Origin: Candidatus Margulisiibacteriota bacterium
Lineage (GTDB): Bacteria; Margulisbacteria; Termititenacia; Termititenacales; Termititenacaceae
Assembly: GCA_031279305.1 (NCBI GenBank)
Contig: JAITIS010000091.1
Span: forward strand, 1-8,419
DNA: 8,419 bases
Reading direction: 5' to 3'
The notes under the pieces are model-generated. The model saw only the letters and a list, made by a program, of their open reading frames with translations. It was not told where the DNA came from and ran no database searches. The translations under genes were made by a program, and so were the position numbers. Position 1 is the stretch's first letter. Every line of letters begins with the position of its first letter. Shown one piece after another: positions 1-6,273 of this stretch.

Positions 1-197
1 GCATCCAGTTCCGCATAATGTCCCGATGTTTCCCGATCCCCAAATTCTGGAAAATAAAATTCTGGCAGATACCGGACACCCAGCTGATTGGGCCGTCCGG
101 GCGCTGTTTGCTCGAACCAGACGGTCATTTGTCCGTTGTGATTGAGCGCAAAGCAGGCTTGCAGCAGCAACCAGAGGCATAGCAGTTTTTTCCCCAT
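1..197 (-). CDS. Exported (probably outer-membrane-associated) protein, N-terminal part only
   Basis: The gene starts at an ATG at 197-195, reads leftward and leaves the window after 65 codons plus 2 nt, so the rest is missing. It begins with a classic signal sequence: MGKK, then a hydrophobic core (LLCLWLLLQACFA). Signal peptidase I could cut after Ala17. The LQAC stretch (12-15) resembles a lipobox, but Gln at -2 is poor. The mature part is rich in aromatic and polar residues (VWFEQ, VRYLPEFYFPEF), as in outer-membrane barrel or porin-like proteins; that is an impression from composition only. An in-frame TAA lies four codons upstream, so no longer start exists. No Shine-Dalgarno is visible before the ATG (TAAAATAATTCT precedes it), which is odd for a gene that otherwise looks real. 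It is divergent from the ATPase gene at 297. Confidence 0.7.
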   Translation of the reverse strand, partial: MGKKLLCLWLLLQACFALNHNGQMTVWFEQTAPGRPNQLGVRYLPEFYFPEFGDRETSGHYAELD

Positions 198-209
198 AGA
201 ATTATTTTA

Positions 210-225
210 GCACGCTATCCCGTGC
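210..225. repeat. Short inverted repeat in the divergent intergenic region
   Basis: GCACG and CGTGC are perfect 5-bp arms separated by 6 nt (CTATCC). They lie 13-28 nt upstream of the minus-strand start at 197. They could form a small leader hairpin in that gene's mRNA or be a regulator half-site pair. The repeat is short enough to arise by chance. Confidence 0.35.
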
Positions 226-237
226 ATACTTTGCAAC

Positions 238-252
238 AAGTTTAGAAAACTT
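238..252. repeat. Inverted repeat, candidate operator between divergent genes
   Basis: AAGTTT-AGA-AAACTT is a perfect 6-bp inverted repeat with a 3-nt centre. It lies midway between the divergent starts at 197 and 297, where a shared regulator could act on both. A TAGTAT hexamer at 275-280 could be a -10 box for the rightward unit, but its start point would fall on the ribosome binding site at 286-290, so I do not call a promoter. AT-rich symmetry of this size is common by chance. Confidence 0.35.
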
Positions 253-296
253 ACGATAGGTAGCCATACAGGGTTAGTATAGATTGGGAGTGTTTT

Positions 297-1211
297 GTGC
301 TAAATAAACTCATCGCGGCTGGCAGGGGGCTGATTATCAGCAATCCCAGCGCCAAAGGCGGCGGCGGCAAGACCACTATAGAACTTTTGCTGGCGCAGGC
401 CTTGGCCGGACTGGGTTGCCGGGCCAGCCTATTTGATTGTGATATGACTAGCCCGATGGTTGGAGCCTACAAAAATATGCAGGTTAGTTCCGCCGATAAA
501 AATTTGCAGGGCATACTCAGCGGGCGTTTTCAGCCGCGGGATATTTTTGTGCGCCGCGGCGGCATAGATTATGTGCTAGGCGCGGAAGCAAATAATATTC
601 AGTCTGCTGACAATAATGCCGCCTACCTCAACCCCTTGTTGGCCGCGGTGAGCGATGTGTCTGTCAATTACCAGTATACTTTTCTGGATCTCTCGGCCGG
701 CAATTATCTCTACACCCGCAGACCGGCGCTGATCTCCGATGTGCTGCTGCCGGTCATCCCGGCTATCAATGAGCAGGTTTTGAGCAATACTTTTGTCCAG
801 TTGAAAACTATATTCAGCGTTTATGACCGGACCGGCGCTCTGGAATTTTTTCCGGAAATAATACTGGTGGTCAATAAAAACAGAAGGACATTATTCAGCG
901 CCGGTTTAACCGCCGGAGAAGTCAGCCGGCGTTTTGAGGAAGGCGCGCGGGTAAACGGCTGGTACGAAAAAATGGAACGCAATCATTTGCTCGCCGGAGC
1001 CGTCGATCTGCCTTACGAAAAAAAGCTGGATTTATTTTTGCAGACGGATGCTGCACCGCGTAAATTCCGCAGACCGCTGGAGAGGCTGGCTGAAATACTG
1101 CTGGGAATACCGGCGCCGGCAATCACCGCGCAGGAACGTTATGCCAGATTGATTGTTCGAGACACGCGGACAGAAAGTCCTGCGCGCCGGAGCAGAGGAG
1201 GTGGACGGTGA
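297..1211 (+). CDS. ParA/MinD-type P-loop ATPase (SIMIBI class)
   Basis: This 304-residue cytoplasmic ATPase has the deviant Walker A KGGGGKTT at 20-27. Lys20 is the signature intermonomer lysine and Lys25 the phosphate-binding lysine. The A' motif is FDCDMTSP at 46-53 (Asp47 and Asp49), a Walker B-like strand TFLDLSAG lies at 128-135, and VVNK at 191-194 fits the base-recognition NK motif. Family members form ATP-dependent dimers that position DNA, chemoreceptors, division sites or secretion machines. The C-terminus (about 280-304) is an Arg/Gly-rich, probably disordered basic tail. Translation starts at GTG 297 with GGGAG at 286-290, 6 nt away; a stop at 261 excludes a longer form. No ParB, plasmid, flagellar or chemotaxis gene is beside it, so the cargo is unknown. 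It overlaps the next gene by 4 nt, and the two products probably act together. Confidence 0.85.
   Translation: MLNKLIAAGRGLIISNPSAKGGGGKTTIELLLAQALAGLGCRASLFDCDMTSPMVGAYKNMQVSSADKNLQGILSGRFQPRDIFVRRGGIDYVLGAEANNIQSADNNAAYLNPLLAAVSDVSVNYQYTFLDLSAGNYLYTRRPALISDVLLPVIPAINEQVLSNTFVQLKTIFSVYDRTGALEFFPEIILVVNKNRRTLFSAGLTAGEVSRRFEEGARVNGWYEKMERNHLLAGAVDLPYEKKLDLFLQTDAAPRKFRRPLERLAEILLGIPAPAITAQERYARLIVRDTRTESPARRSRGGGR
1197..1202 (+). promoter_or_regulatory. Strong ribosome binding site inside the ATPase gene
   Basis: GGAGGT lies 5 nt before the GTG at 1208 and decides that start. It is embedded in codons for the Gly/Arg tail of the ATPase. With the GTGA stop/start overlap at 1208-1211 it implies translational coupling of the two genes. 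Confidence 0.75.
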
Positions 1212-2497
1212 TATCGCCTAAATTGGTGGCCGTGCGGGAAAACGCGCTGGACGGAGAAATGCCGCCGGATCTGCTCAAAGCCGCGTGGCAGAAGCCGATC
1301 GAGAGAGGTGTTTTTCCCCGGAATATGCAGCAATTATTTTCGCAGAGGCCGTATAATCGTTTTTTCTTCTATAACGCCCAGTCCAATGAACTGGTGTTTC
1401 TGCCGGGCATACCGGAAAAGTATATAGACTCTTTGCTGAATAGCAAGCATCTGACCAATTCTGATCGAGCGGCGCTGGTGGATGGCGTTGACGGCGGAAT
1501 AGGCATTATCCCAGCTTATGCGGACGCGCAGGAACAAAAATTTTCCCGGTTATGGCCGGAGCTGGAGCCTTTGCTGAAACGGCTAAACAAAGGTTTGGAG
1601 CAGTTCCGAACGGTTAAAGAGGAACAGAATGCCGCCCCGGAAAAAACGGCTCTGCTCAAAGAAACCGCCGCGCTTTTATTTTCTGGCGAGCGCAGCAGCG
1701 TTATCAAAGGACTGCGTAATATTTTAAGCATTGTTCCGGCGACCGCCCGCTATGATTTCACGCGGGACATCGCGGCTCTGTGCGAATTAAAGGCGCTCTG
1801 GCCGGATTGGGAAGCGCGGGATATTATCAACAAAACGCTGGCCGGTTACTACCGGCGCAGCCTGCAAAAAATTATTTACCGGCTCAACCTGATCCAGACT
1901 TCCGCGGACGCCGTGCTGAGAAAAAAGCTGCGCCGGCTGGGAGTGGCTTATTATTCCGGTTTGCAGCGGCTGATTCAGGAAGTGACGGATGACCGGCAAA
2001 ATCTTATTCAAGATCCGCAGGCTCTGGTAAATTATGGCGAACGCTTGAGCGCTTTTTTTCATTCCGCGGAATATTTTTTTGCTATGGAGCGCACGGACAG
2101 GCTGGAAGAAATATTTGCCGATCTGGATAATCTCCTGAAAAAGATAATTACAGACAGCGGCGCAGCGATCACGCCTCCGGATCAGCGGCTGGCGCGCGGC
2201 GTGTCTTTGCGCGAGCAAAAAATCGTAGCGCTTTTACGCGCGGCGCTGAGACTGTATGGCCGTAAATCTCTAAGCGTGCAGGCCGGTTACGCGCACGGCC
2301 GCCGGACGCTTTATGTAAACGGCCGCGCCGTGCCATTCTTTTTTCACTGGTTCAGCGGCCTGAGCCGAACGGAATACAGCGACGCCGTGGAAAATCTGGA
2401 CAGGGATTTGCGCTCTGGGCCAGCTGAACTGCGGCCTTACGAGTTTACTCTGGATGATGGCTCCCGCCACCGCACGTTTATTTTGCTGCCGGAATAA
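1208..2497 (+). CDS. Conserved-looking hypothetical protein, partner of the ParA-like ATPase
   Basis: I do not recognise this 429-residue protein. It has no signal peptide and no membrane segment, so it should be cytoplasmic. The N-terminal part (about 1-105) is mixed, with an aromatic, strand-like stretch at 48-66 (YNRFFFYNAQ, then ELVFLPG) and a Gly-rich turn at 92-99 (DGVDGGIG). The middle (about 110-350) looks mainly helical with many Leu, Arg, Lys and Glu residues. The last 80 residues look like short strands (RRTLYVNG, FTLDDGS, RTFILLPE) around a Trp/Phe-rich patch at 377-383. It has one cysteine (Cys192) and no visible catalytic motif. It starts at GTG 1208 with an excellent ribosome binding site and overlaps the ATPase gene, so it is plausibly the ATPase's partner or cargo adaptor. 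That role is inference from position only. Confidence 0.75.
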   Translation: MISPKLVAVRENALDGEMPPDLLKAAWQKPIERGVFPRNMQQLFSQRPYNRFFFYNAQSNELVFLPGIPEKYIDSLLNSKHLTNSDRAALVDGVDGGIGIIPAYADAQEQKFSRLWPELEPLLKRLNKGLEQFRTVKEEQNAAPEKTALLKETAALLFSGERSSVIKGLRNILSIVPATARYDFTRDIAALCELKALWPDWEARDIINKTLAGYYRRSLQKIIYRLNLIQTSADAVLRKKLRRLGVAYYSGLQRLIQEVTDDRQNLIQDPQALVNYGERLSAFFHSAEYFFAMERTDRLEEIFADLDNLLKKIITDSGAAITPPDQRLARGVSLREQKIVALLRAALRLYGRKSLSVQAGYAHGRRTLYVNGRAVPFFFHWFSGLSRTEYSDAVENLDRDLRSGPAELRPYEFTLDDGSRHRTFILLPE

Positions 2498-2523
2498 CTT
2501 TTGTCCCGATAATAATTTTTGAT

Positions 2524-2552
2524 TTGACACCCGGATTTATTTACTTTATAAT
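2524..2552 (+). promoter_or_regulatory. Consensus sigma-70 promoter for the sulfur-relay genes
   Basis: TTGACA at 2524-2529 and TATAAT at 2547-2552 match both consensus boxes exactly and are separated by the ideal 17 nt. Transcription would start near 2559, leaving a leader of about 75 nt before the DsrE2-like gene. A full consensus promoter suggests strong basal expression, possibly held down by a repressor. Confidence 0.85.
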
Positions 2553-2586
2553 CATACTAATCAGATATGAAAAGTAATAAATGTTT

Positions 2587-2607
2587 GGACAAATAAGCGA
2601 TTTGTCC
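2587..2607 (+). promoter_or_regulatory. Perfect inverted repeat in the leader: operator or RNA hairpin
   Basis: GGACAAAT (2587-2594) and ATTTGTCC (2600-2607) are perfect 8-bp arms around a 5-nt centre (AAGCG). The element lies about 28-48 nt downstream of the predicted transcription start and 15 nt before the ribosome binding site AAGGAG (2622-2627). It could be a repressor site blocking the strong promoter, or a small stem-loop affecting mRNA stability or translation. It is not a terminator: no uninterrupted U tract follows and the stem is not GC-rich. A further TTTTGTCC lies at 2499-2506, upstream of the -35 box. Confidence 0.6.
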
Positions 2608-2634
2608 GTAAAATAAAAAATAAGGAGCAGAAAA

Positions 2635-3114
2635 ATGGCGGAAAAAAAGAAATTATCCATAATTGTGTTTAGCGGGGATTATGATAAGGCTTTTGCGGCG
2701 TTCACGATCGCCTCCGGCGCGGCGGCTCTGGATTATGAAGTGAATTTATTTTTTACTTTTTTTGGCCTGAATATTATCAAGAAAAGACGCGGACGCTGGC
2801 CGCTGGGCAAAGGTTTTCGCGCCCGGTTTTTTGGCTTTTTGCTGGGCGGGCGCAATGTTCTGCCGCTTTCCCGCTTGAATTTTGCGGGCTTGAGCCCGAT
2901 ACTGCTGGGCAATCTGGCCAAGAAACGCAAAGTCGCCGGCGTGGACGAACTGATCGACGCTTCGATCAAGCTGGGCGTCAATTTTTACGCCTGCGAAACC
3001 GCCGGGGTAATTCTGGGTTTGGAGAAAAAAGATTTTATTCCGGAAGTGCAAAAAATTATCGGCATCGCTTCTTTCCTGAAATTGCAGGAAGGCGGCGCGA
3101 CGCTTTTTATCTAA
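2635..3114 (+). CDS. dsrE2: DsrE2-like sulfur-carrier protein (DsrE/F/H superfamily)
   Basis: The 159-residue product resembles DsrE2, a sulfur-carrier family often encoded beside TusA or rhodanese genes. The opening strand and helix (LSIIVFSGDYDKAFAAFTIA at 7-26) and the following FFTFFGLNII (39-48) are typical. The only cysteine, Cys120 in FYACETAGVILGL, sits where the family carries its persulfide-forming cysteine. The segment at 49-66 is strongly basic (KKRRGRW, GKGFRARFF) and is followed by a hydrophobic stretch at 67-93, consistent with membrane contact; DsrE2 proteins are often described as membrane-associated. Translation starts at ATG 2635, 7 nt after AAGGAG. Its stop directly abuts the TusA-like start. 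In the family view, DsrE2 exchanges sulfane sulfur with TusA. The direction of transfer here cannot be read from sequence. Confidence 0.85.
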   Translation: MAEKKKLSIIVFSGDYDKAFAAFTIASGAAALDYEVNLFFTFFGLNIIKKRRGRWPLGKGFRARFFGFLLGGRNVLPLSRLNFAGLSPILLGNLAKKRKVAGVDELIDASIKLGVNFYACETAGVILGLEKKDFIPEVQKIIGIASFLKLQEGGATLFI

Positions 3115-3339
3115 ATGAGCCGCGCGCAATTAGATATTACCGCCGAACACTGCCCGATGACTTTCGTAAAAACGAAATTTGCGCTGAGCAAACTGCGCGC
3201 AGGTGATATTCTGGAAGTGCTTCTCACCGAAGGCGAGCCGCTGGAAAATGTGCCGCGCTCGGCCAGCGAACAGGGTTACAGCGTCCTTAGCATAGAGCGC
3301 GTGGACGAGAATATTCATAAAATAGTTATTCAAAAATAA
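3115..3339 (+). CDS. tusA: TusA-like sulfur-carrier protein (SirA/YeeD family)
   Basis: This small protein of 74 residues has the TusA fold pattern: LDITAEHCPMTFVKTKFAL, then AGDILEVLLTEGEP, then a C-terminal strand. Cys13 in the Cys-Pro motif is the only cysteine and should carry the persulfide. The motif is CPMT rather than the classic CPxP, a variant I recall from TusA-like proteins encoded beside DsrE-type genes, so this may be a dedicated partner rather than the tRNA-thiolation TusA. The ATG follows the upstream TAA without a gap (TAAATG at 3112-3117), and no good Shine-Dalgarno is near. Translation therefore probably depends on ribosomes finishing the DsrE2-like gene, which would tie the stoichiometry of the two carriers. 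Confidence 0.88.
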   Translation: MSRAQLDITAEHCPMTFVKTKFALSKLRAGDILEVLLTEGEPLENVPRSASEQGYSVLSIERVDENIHKIVIQK

Positions 3340-3340
3340 T

Positions 3341-3393
3341 TAGGGAATATGATATGTATGCTAAATTTTTAGCCATAAATCATATTATTCCTA
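3341..3393. repeat. Large imperfect AT-rich hairpin between the TusA-like and PLP-enzyme genes
   Basis: The left arm (3341-3365) and right arm (3368-3393) are imperfect reverse complements around a 2-nt loop. The paired blocks are TAGG/CCTA, AATA/TATT, TGAT/ATCA, TATG/CATA and CTAAA/TTTAG, about 21 pairs with small bulges. It begins just after the TusA-like stop. It lacks a GC-rich stem and a U tract, so it is not a standard intrinsic terminator. It could be an mRNA processing or stabilising structure, a weak attenuator separating expression of the carriers from the PLP enzyme, an operator, or the remnant of a small palindromic repeat element. Confidence 0.6.
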
Positions 3394-3399
3394 TATGAA

Positions 3400-3429
3400 T
3401 TGAAACAGAATTTGGCTGCTTACGATATA
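3400..3429 (+). promoter_or_regulatory. Possible weak promoter for the PLP-enzyme gene
   Basis: TTGAAA at 3400-3405 and GATATA at 3424-3429 are spaced by 18 nt; TATATT at 3426-3431 is an alternative -10 box. The start would fall near 3437, leaving a short leader with AAAGGA at 3448-3453, 7 nt before ATG 3461. The region is AT-rich, so such matches arise easily, and the gene could equally be read through from the promoter at 2524. Confidence 0.3.
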
Positions 3430-3460
3430 TTGATAGCTAGTTTTAATAAAGGAATGAATT

Positions 3461-5593
3461 ATGTTAAGCAAAATAGTGGCGGAGCAGAAAAGTTTGCTGG
3501 CGGAGCTGCGCGGCCGGACAGACCGAACAGCGGCCGGAAAAGCGGCCGTTCCGCCGGCGCTGAATGCGCTGGACGATGCGGAAGCGTCTCTGGAGACAAG
3601 GCTGGAATTTTTGCGCGGACAACTATTGGGCAATGAAGCCGAGGAGCTAACCGTATTTGGCCATATCCGCCAGCTCTACGCGGATTACACGGCGCAGGGC
3701 AAACAGCTGGAGTTTTTGGTCGAATATGAAAAATGGTTCAGCCGCCGTTTCGGCAACACGCATACCGCCGACACGCTGACCGCGGATTTTTCGCATACAG
3801 CGTTCAATCGCGCGATCACGATTATTCATAACGCGCTCCGGGCTGCCAAAGAAAATTATGTGGCGCTGCCGGTCGGCCAGGGCACTTCCGGCGCCATCGA
3901 GAGACTGCACAAAATACTGGGCATTGACGTGGCTCCAGCCACACTGCAGCGCATCTCCAGGGCCAATCAAGAAAAGCTGCTGGAACTGCAAAACATCAAA
4001 GATACCTTGGCTGCGCAGAAAACAGAATGGGCGGAACGTCTGGCCAAAACTACAGATAAAAAATTCCGGGAATTTCTCGCGGGAGAGATCGAAAAACTGG
4101 ATAGAAATATTTCCGCGCTTGATGTCAAGATCGAGGAATGGGGCCGGGAGTTTATTCCAGCCAGCGAGCGGCCGGTGGTGCTCATCACCTGTCAGGAGCA
4201 TCACGGCAATACTCTGCCCTACGACGGCACGCTGGCGGATAAGCACATCGTGCCTTTCGTGCCGGGCACGGTGGATCTGGATACGCAAAAATTTGAAGCC
4301 AAACTGCGGGAGCTGCAAGCGCAGGGACGCCAAATAATAGTGTCGCTTTCTGCGGCGTCCAATGTGACCGGACATAAAACCGATATCGCCGGTACAGCCG
4401 CGCTGGCCAAAAAATACGGAGCGCTCACTATTTATGATCACGCTTCTTCACTGGCTTACGAGCCGGTAGACTTGAGCCTGCGCACGGAGGACGGCCAGCC
4501 GCTGATCGATGCGGTAGTTGCTTCACCGCACAAACTGCCCGGCGGACCCGGCAGCACCGGTCTGCTGGTTTTTAACAAGGCCATTTATCCTGTGAACGCC
4601 AAGGGCGATCTGCTGGATCCGACCAATAAAGCCGGCGGCACGGTCTGGCACGTTTCGCTCTGGGATGTGGAATACTCTAAAGACATACTGGAGCGCGAGC
4701 TGTCCGGCACGCCCAACGGCGTCGGGCTCCTGCGGCTGGCCTTGGCCATAGACCTTGCTTACAATGTGATCGGTTTTGAGAATATCGCCAGACTAGAAAC
4801 CAAGCTGGCCGCGCCTTTGTTCGAGCGGCTCCAGAGCGATCCCAATATTATTCTCTACGGCGATCAGGAGCTGGACAAGCGCATACCGATATTTTCTTTT
4901 AATGTCAGGCACGGCGGCGGGATTTTGCACCCCAAATTTGTGGCCAGAATCCTGAGCGATCTTTTCGGCATACAGACCCGTCCGGGTTGCAGCTGCGCCG
5001 GCGAATACGGCCACTATTTGCTGGAGATAACCGAGGAGCATTCGAGAGTGATGTTAGGCCGGGTGCGCGAGGGTGTTTTTGCCGGTAAGCCGGGCTGGGT
5101 GCGCCTCAATCCGCACTGGCTTTTTTCCCCGCAGCAGGTGGATTACATTGTGGAGGCGCTGAAACTTATTGCGGAGCACGGCTATAAACTGCTTTCGCTC
5201 TATGAACTGGATTTGAACGGCGAGTATCTTTTTAAAAAAGAATTAAAGCCGGCCGATTACACAGATGTCAATGTGGCGGACGCCAACAGCATCAGTGTGG
5301 CGCACGCCTTTTATATATACCGGCAGGAGCAGACTGCCGCGCCCAAAGAGAGTAAATACGCTTATCAAAAAGCCCTGCTCAATCAACTGGAAAACGCCGA
5401 GTTTTTTCTTAAAAGCCTGCCGGACAACAGCGCGCAGCTGAAAGCTCTGCAGACGGATCAGGGCGCGCCGCTGCCGCTTTTGTATGTGCACGGCACGCCA
5501 AAGTTTAATGATTTTCTGAAAAAAGCGGAACTGGAGCAAAAACGCCGTGCCGCGGCGCTGGAGAAACAGGAGGGCCAGCCTTGGGGAATTTAG
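3461..5593 (+). CDS. Large class V PLP enzyme, cysteine desulfurase-like, with coiled-coil insert
   Basis: The 710-residue protein has an aminotransferase class V core. Visible marks are YADYTAQGKQLEFL (73-86), FGNTHT (97-102), the phosphate-binding GQGTSGAIERL (139-149), EHHGN (246-250, His248 probably stacking on PLP), LSAASNVTGHKTDIA (296-310), Asp326 in YDHASS, and the Schiff-base Lys358 in ASPHKLPGGPGSTG. The loop RPGCSCAGEYGH (507-518) places Cys510 and Cys512 where cysteine desulfurases and selenocysteine lyases carry the catalytic cysteine. Such enzymes are usually about 400-500 residues. Here a charged, coiled-coil-like insert (about 160-232) splits the core, and there are an N-terminal helical extension (1-62) and a C-terminal extension (about 585-710). 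Its position after the two sulfur carriers supports a desulfurase or related C-S lyase role, but the substrate is unproven. The stop codon overlaps that of the convergent ABC ATPase gene. Confidence 0.85.
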   Translation: MLSKIVAEQKSLLAELRGRTDRTAAGKAAVPPALNALDDAEASLETRLEFLRGQLLGNEAEELTVFGHIRQLYADYTAQGKQLEFLVEYEKWFSRRFGNTHTADTLTADFSHTAFNRAITIIHNALRAAKENYVALPVGQGTSGAIERLHKILGIDVAPATLQRISRANQEKLLELQNIKDTLAAQKTEWAERLAKTTDKKFREFLAGEIEKLDRNISALDVKIEEWGREFIPASERPVVLITCQEHHGNTLPYDGTLADKHIVPFVPGTVDLDTQKFEAKLRELQAQGRQIIVSLSAASNVTGHKTDIAGTAALAKKYGALTIYDHASSLAYEPVDLSLRTEDGQPLIDAVVASPHKLPGGPGSTGLLVFNKAIYPVNAKGDLLDPTNKAGGTVWHVSLWDVEYSKDILERELSGTPNGVGLLRLALAIDLAYNVIGFENIARLETKLAAPLFERLQSDPNIILYGDQELDKRIPIFSFNVRHGGGILHPKFVARILSDLFGIQTRPGCSCAGEYGHYLLEITEEHSRVMLGRVREGVFAGKPGWVRLNPHWLFSPQQVDYIVEALKLIAEHGYKLLSLYELDLNGEYLFKKELKPADYTDVNVADANSISVAHAFYIYRQEQTAAPKESKYAYQKALLNQLENAEFFLKSLPDNSAQLKALQTDQGAPLPLLYVHGTPKFNDFLKKAELEQKRRAAALEKQEGQPWGI

Positions 5594-6273
5594 CCATTGT
5601 GGATGCTTCCGTCTTTCAATTCCAGTTTCTTATGGCCTATGGCGGCCAGCTCTGGATTGTGCGTCACCAGTATAATCGCGAGCTTTTGTTTTTGGTTTAA
5701 TTCCAGCAGTAAATTTTTAATCTCCGCTGAGCGTTTGCTGTCCAGACTGCCGGTCGGCTCATCGGCGATGAGCACGGCGGGGTTGTTGATTAAGGCTCTG
5801 GCCAGCGCTGTTCTTTGCATTTCGCCGCCGGAAAGCTGGCCGGGCAGGTGCTGGATTCTTTTTTCCAGCCCCAGCAGCCGCAGGACTTCCGCCAGTCTGG
5901 CAGTATTGGCCCGCAGTCCGGGCTGAAACACGGCGGGCAGCAAAATATTTTCTTTGACCGTCAGCGTCGGCAGCAGAAAAAATTTCTGGAACACGTAGCC
6001 GAAAATTCCCCGCCGGATTTTGGTCAAAGCCGTTTCAGACAGATTGACTCCATCCTCAAAAATAGTCCGGCCGTCTATGGTTAAAGAACCGGAAGCCGGA
6101 TTGTCGAGACAGCCCAGCACATTGACCAGCGTGGTTTTGCCGGAGCCGGACGCGCCGGTAACCGCGATGATCTCGCCGCGCTCGACGGTAAAACTGGCTT
6201 TGTCGAGAGCGCGTATTTCTTCCGCGCCGCGCGTGTAAATTTTAGTCAGATTTTTCGCCTCGATAAATGCCAT
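5590..6273 (-). CDS. ABC transporter ATPase, LolD/MacB type
   Basis: This 227-residue nucleotide-binding subunit is complete: Walker A GASGSGKT (40-47), Q-loop Gln96, signature LSGGE (147-151), Walker B VLIADE (167-172), D-loop SLD (176-178) and H-loop His205. Its length and the ADEPTGSLD wording match the LolD/FtsE/MacB-type group, whose members work with FtsX-fold permeases as mechanotransmission ATPases rather than classic importers. The ATG at 6273 shares one base with the permease stop (TAATG), and AGGAG lies inside the permease end, so the two are translated in step. It is the last gene of the leftward unit. It lacks the fused permease of full MacB; the permease is encoded separately upstream. 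Confidence 0.95.
   Translation of the reverse strand: MAFIEAKNLTKIYTRGAEEIRALDKASFTVERGEIIAVTGASGSGKTTLVNVLGCLDNPASGSLTIDGRTIFEDGVNLSETALTKIRRGIFGYVFQKFFLLPTLTVKENILLPAVFQPGLRANTARLAEVLRLLGLEKRIQHLPGQLSGGEMQRTALARALINNPAVLIADEPTGSLDSKRSAEIKNLLLELNQKQKLAIILVTHNPELAAIGHKKLELKDGSIHNG

Noticed and set aside
127..136. ATTTGTCCGT also occurs at 2600-2609, suggesting a shared regulatory site
   Set aside because: The copy at 127-136 lies inside the coding part of the first gene with no partner arm, so a chance match is the simpler reading.
297..1211. Plasmid or chromosome partition locus
   Set aside because: There is no ParB-like gene, no parS-like repeat array and no replication gene nearby; only the ATPase family call is supported.
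1787..2218. Minus-strand open frame of 143 codons inside the 429-residue hypothetical gene
   Set aside because: The plus-strand gene has a strong ribosome binding site and is coupled to the ATPase gene; the antisense frame has no start context and no motif.
3341..3393. Intrinsic terminator after the TusA-like gene
   Set aside because: The stem is AT-rich with bulges and no U tract follows the right arm, so only a hairpin or repeat is called.
3858..4337. Plus-strand open frame of 159 codons in another frame of the PLP-enzyme gene
   Set aside because: Composition is skewed to Trp, Arg, Ser and Cys, there is no plausible ribosome binding site, and the overlapping frame is clearly the real gene.
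3647..4441. Long open frame (264 codons) on the minus strand inside the PLP-enzyme gene
   Set aside because: It is fully antisense to a gene with clear PLP motifs; its translation is rich in Arg, His, Phe and Gln with no recognisable domain, as expected of a shadow frame.
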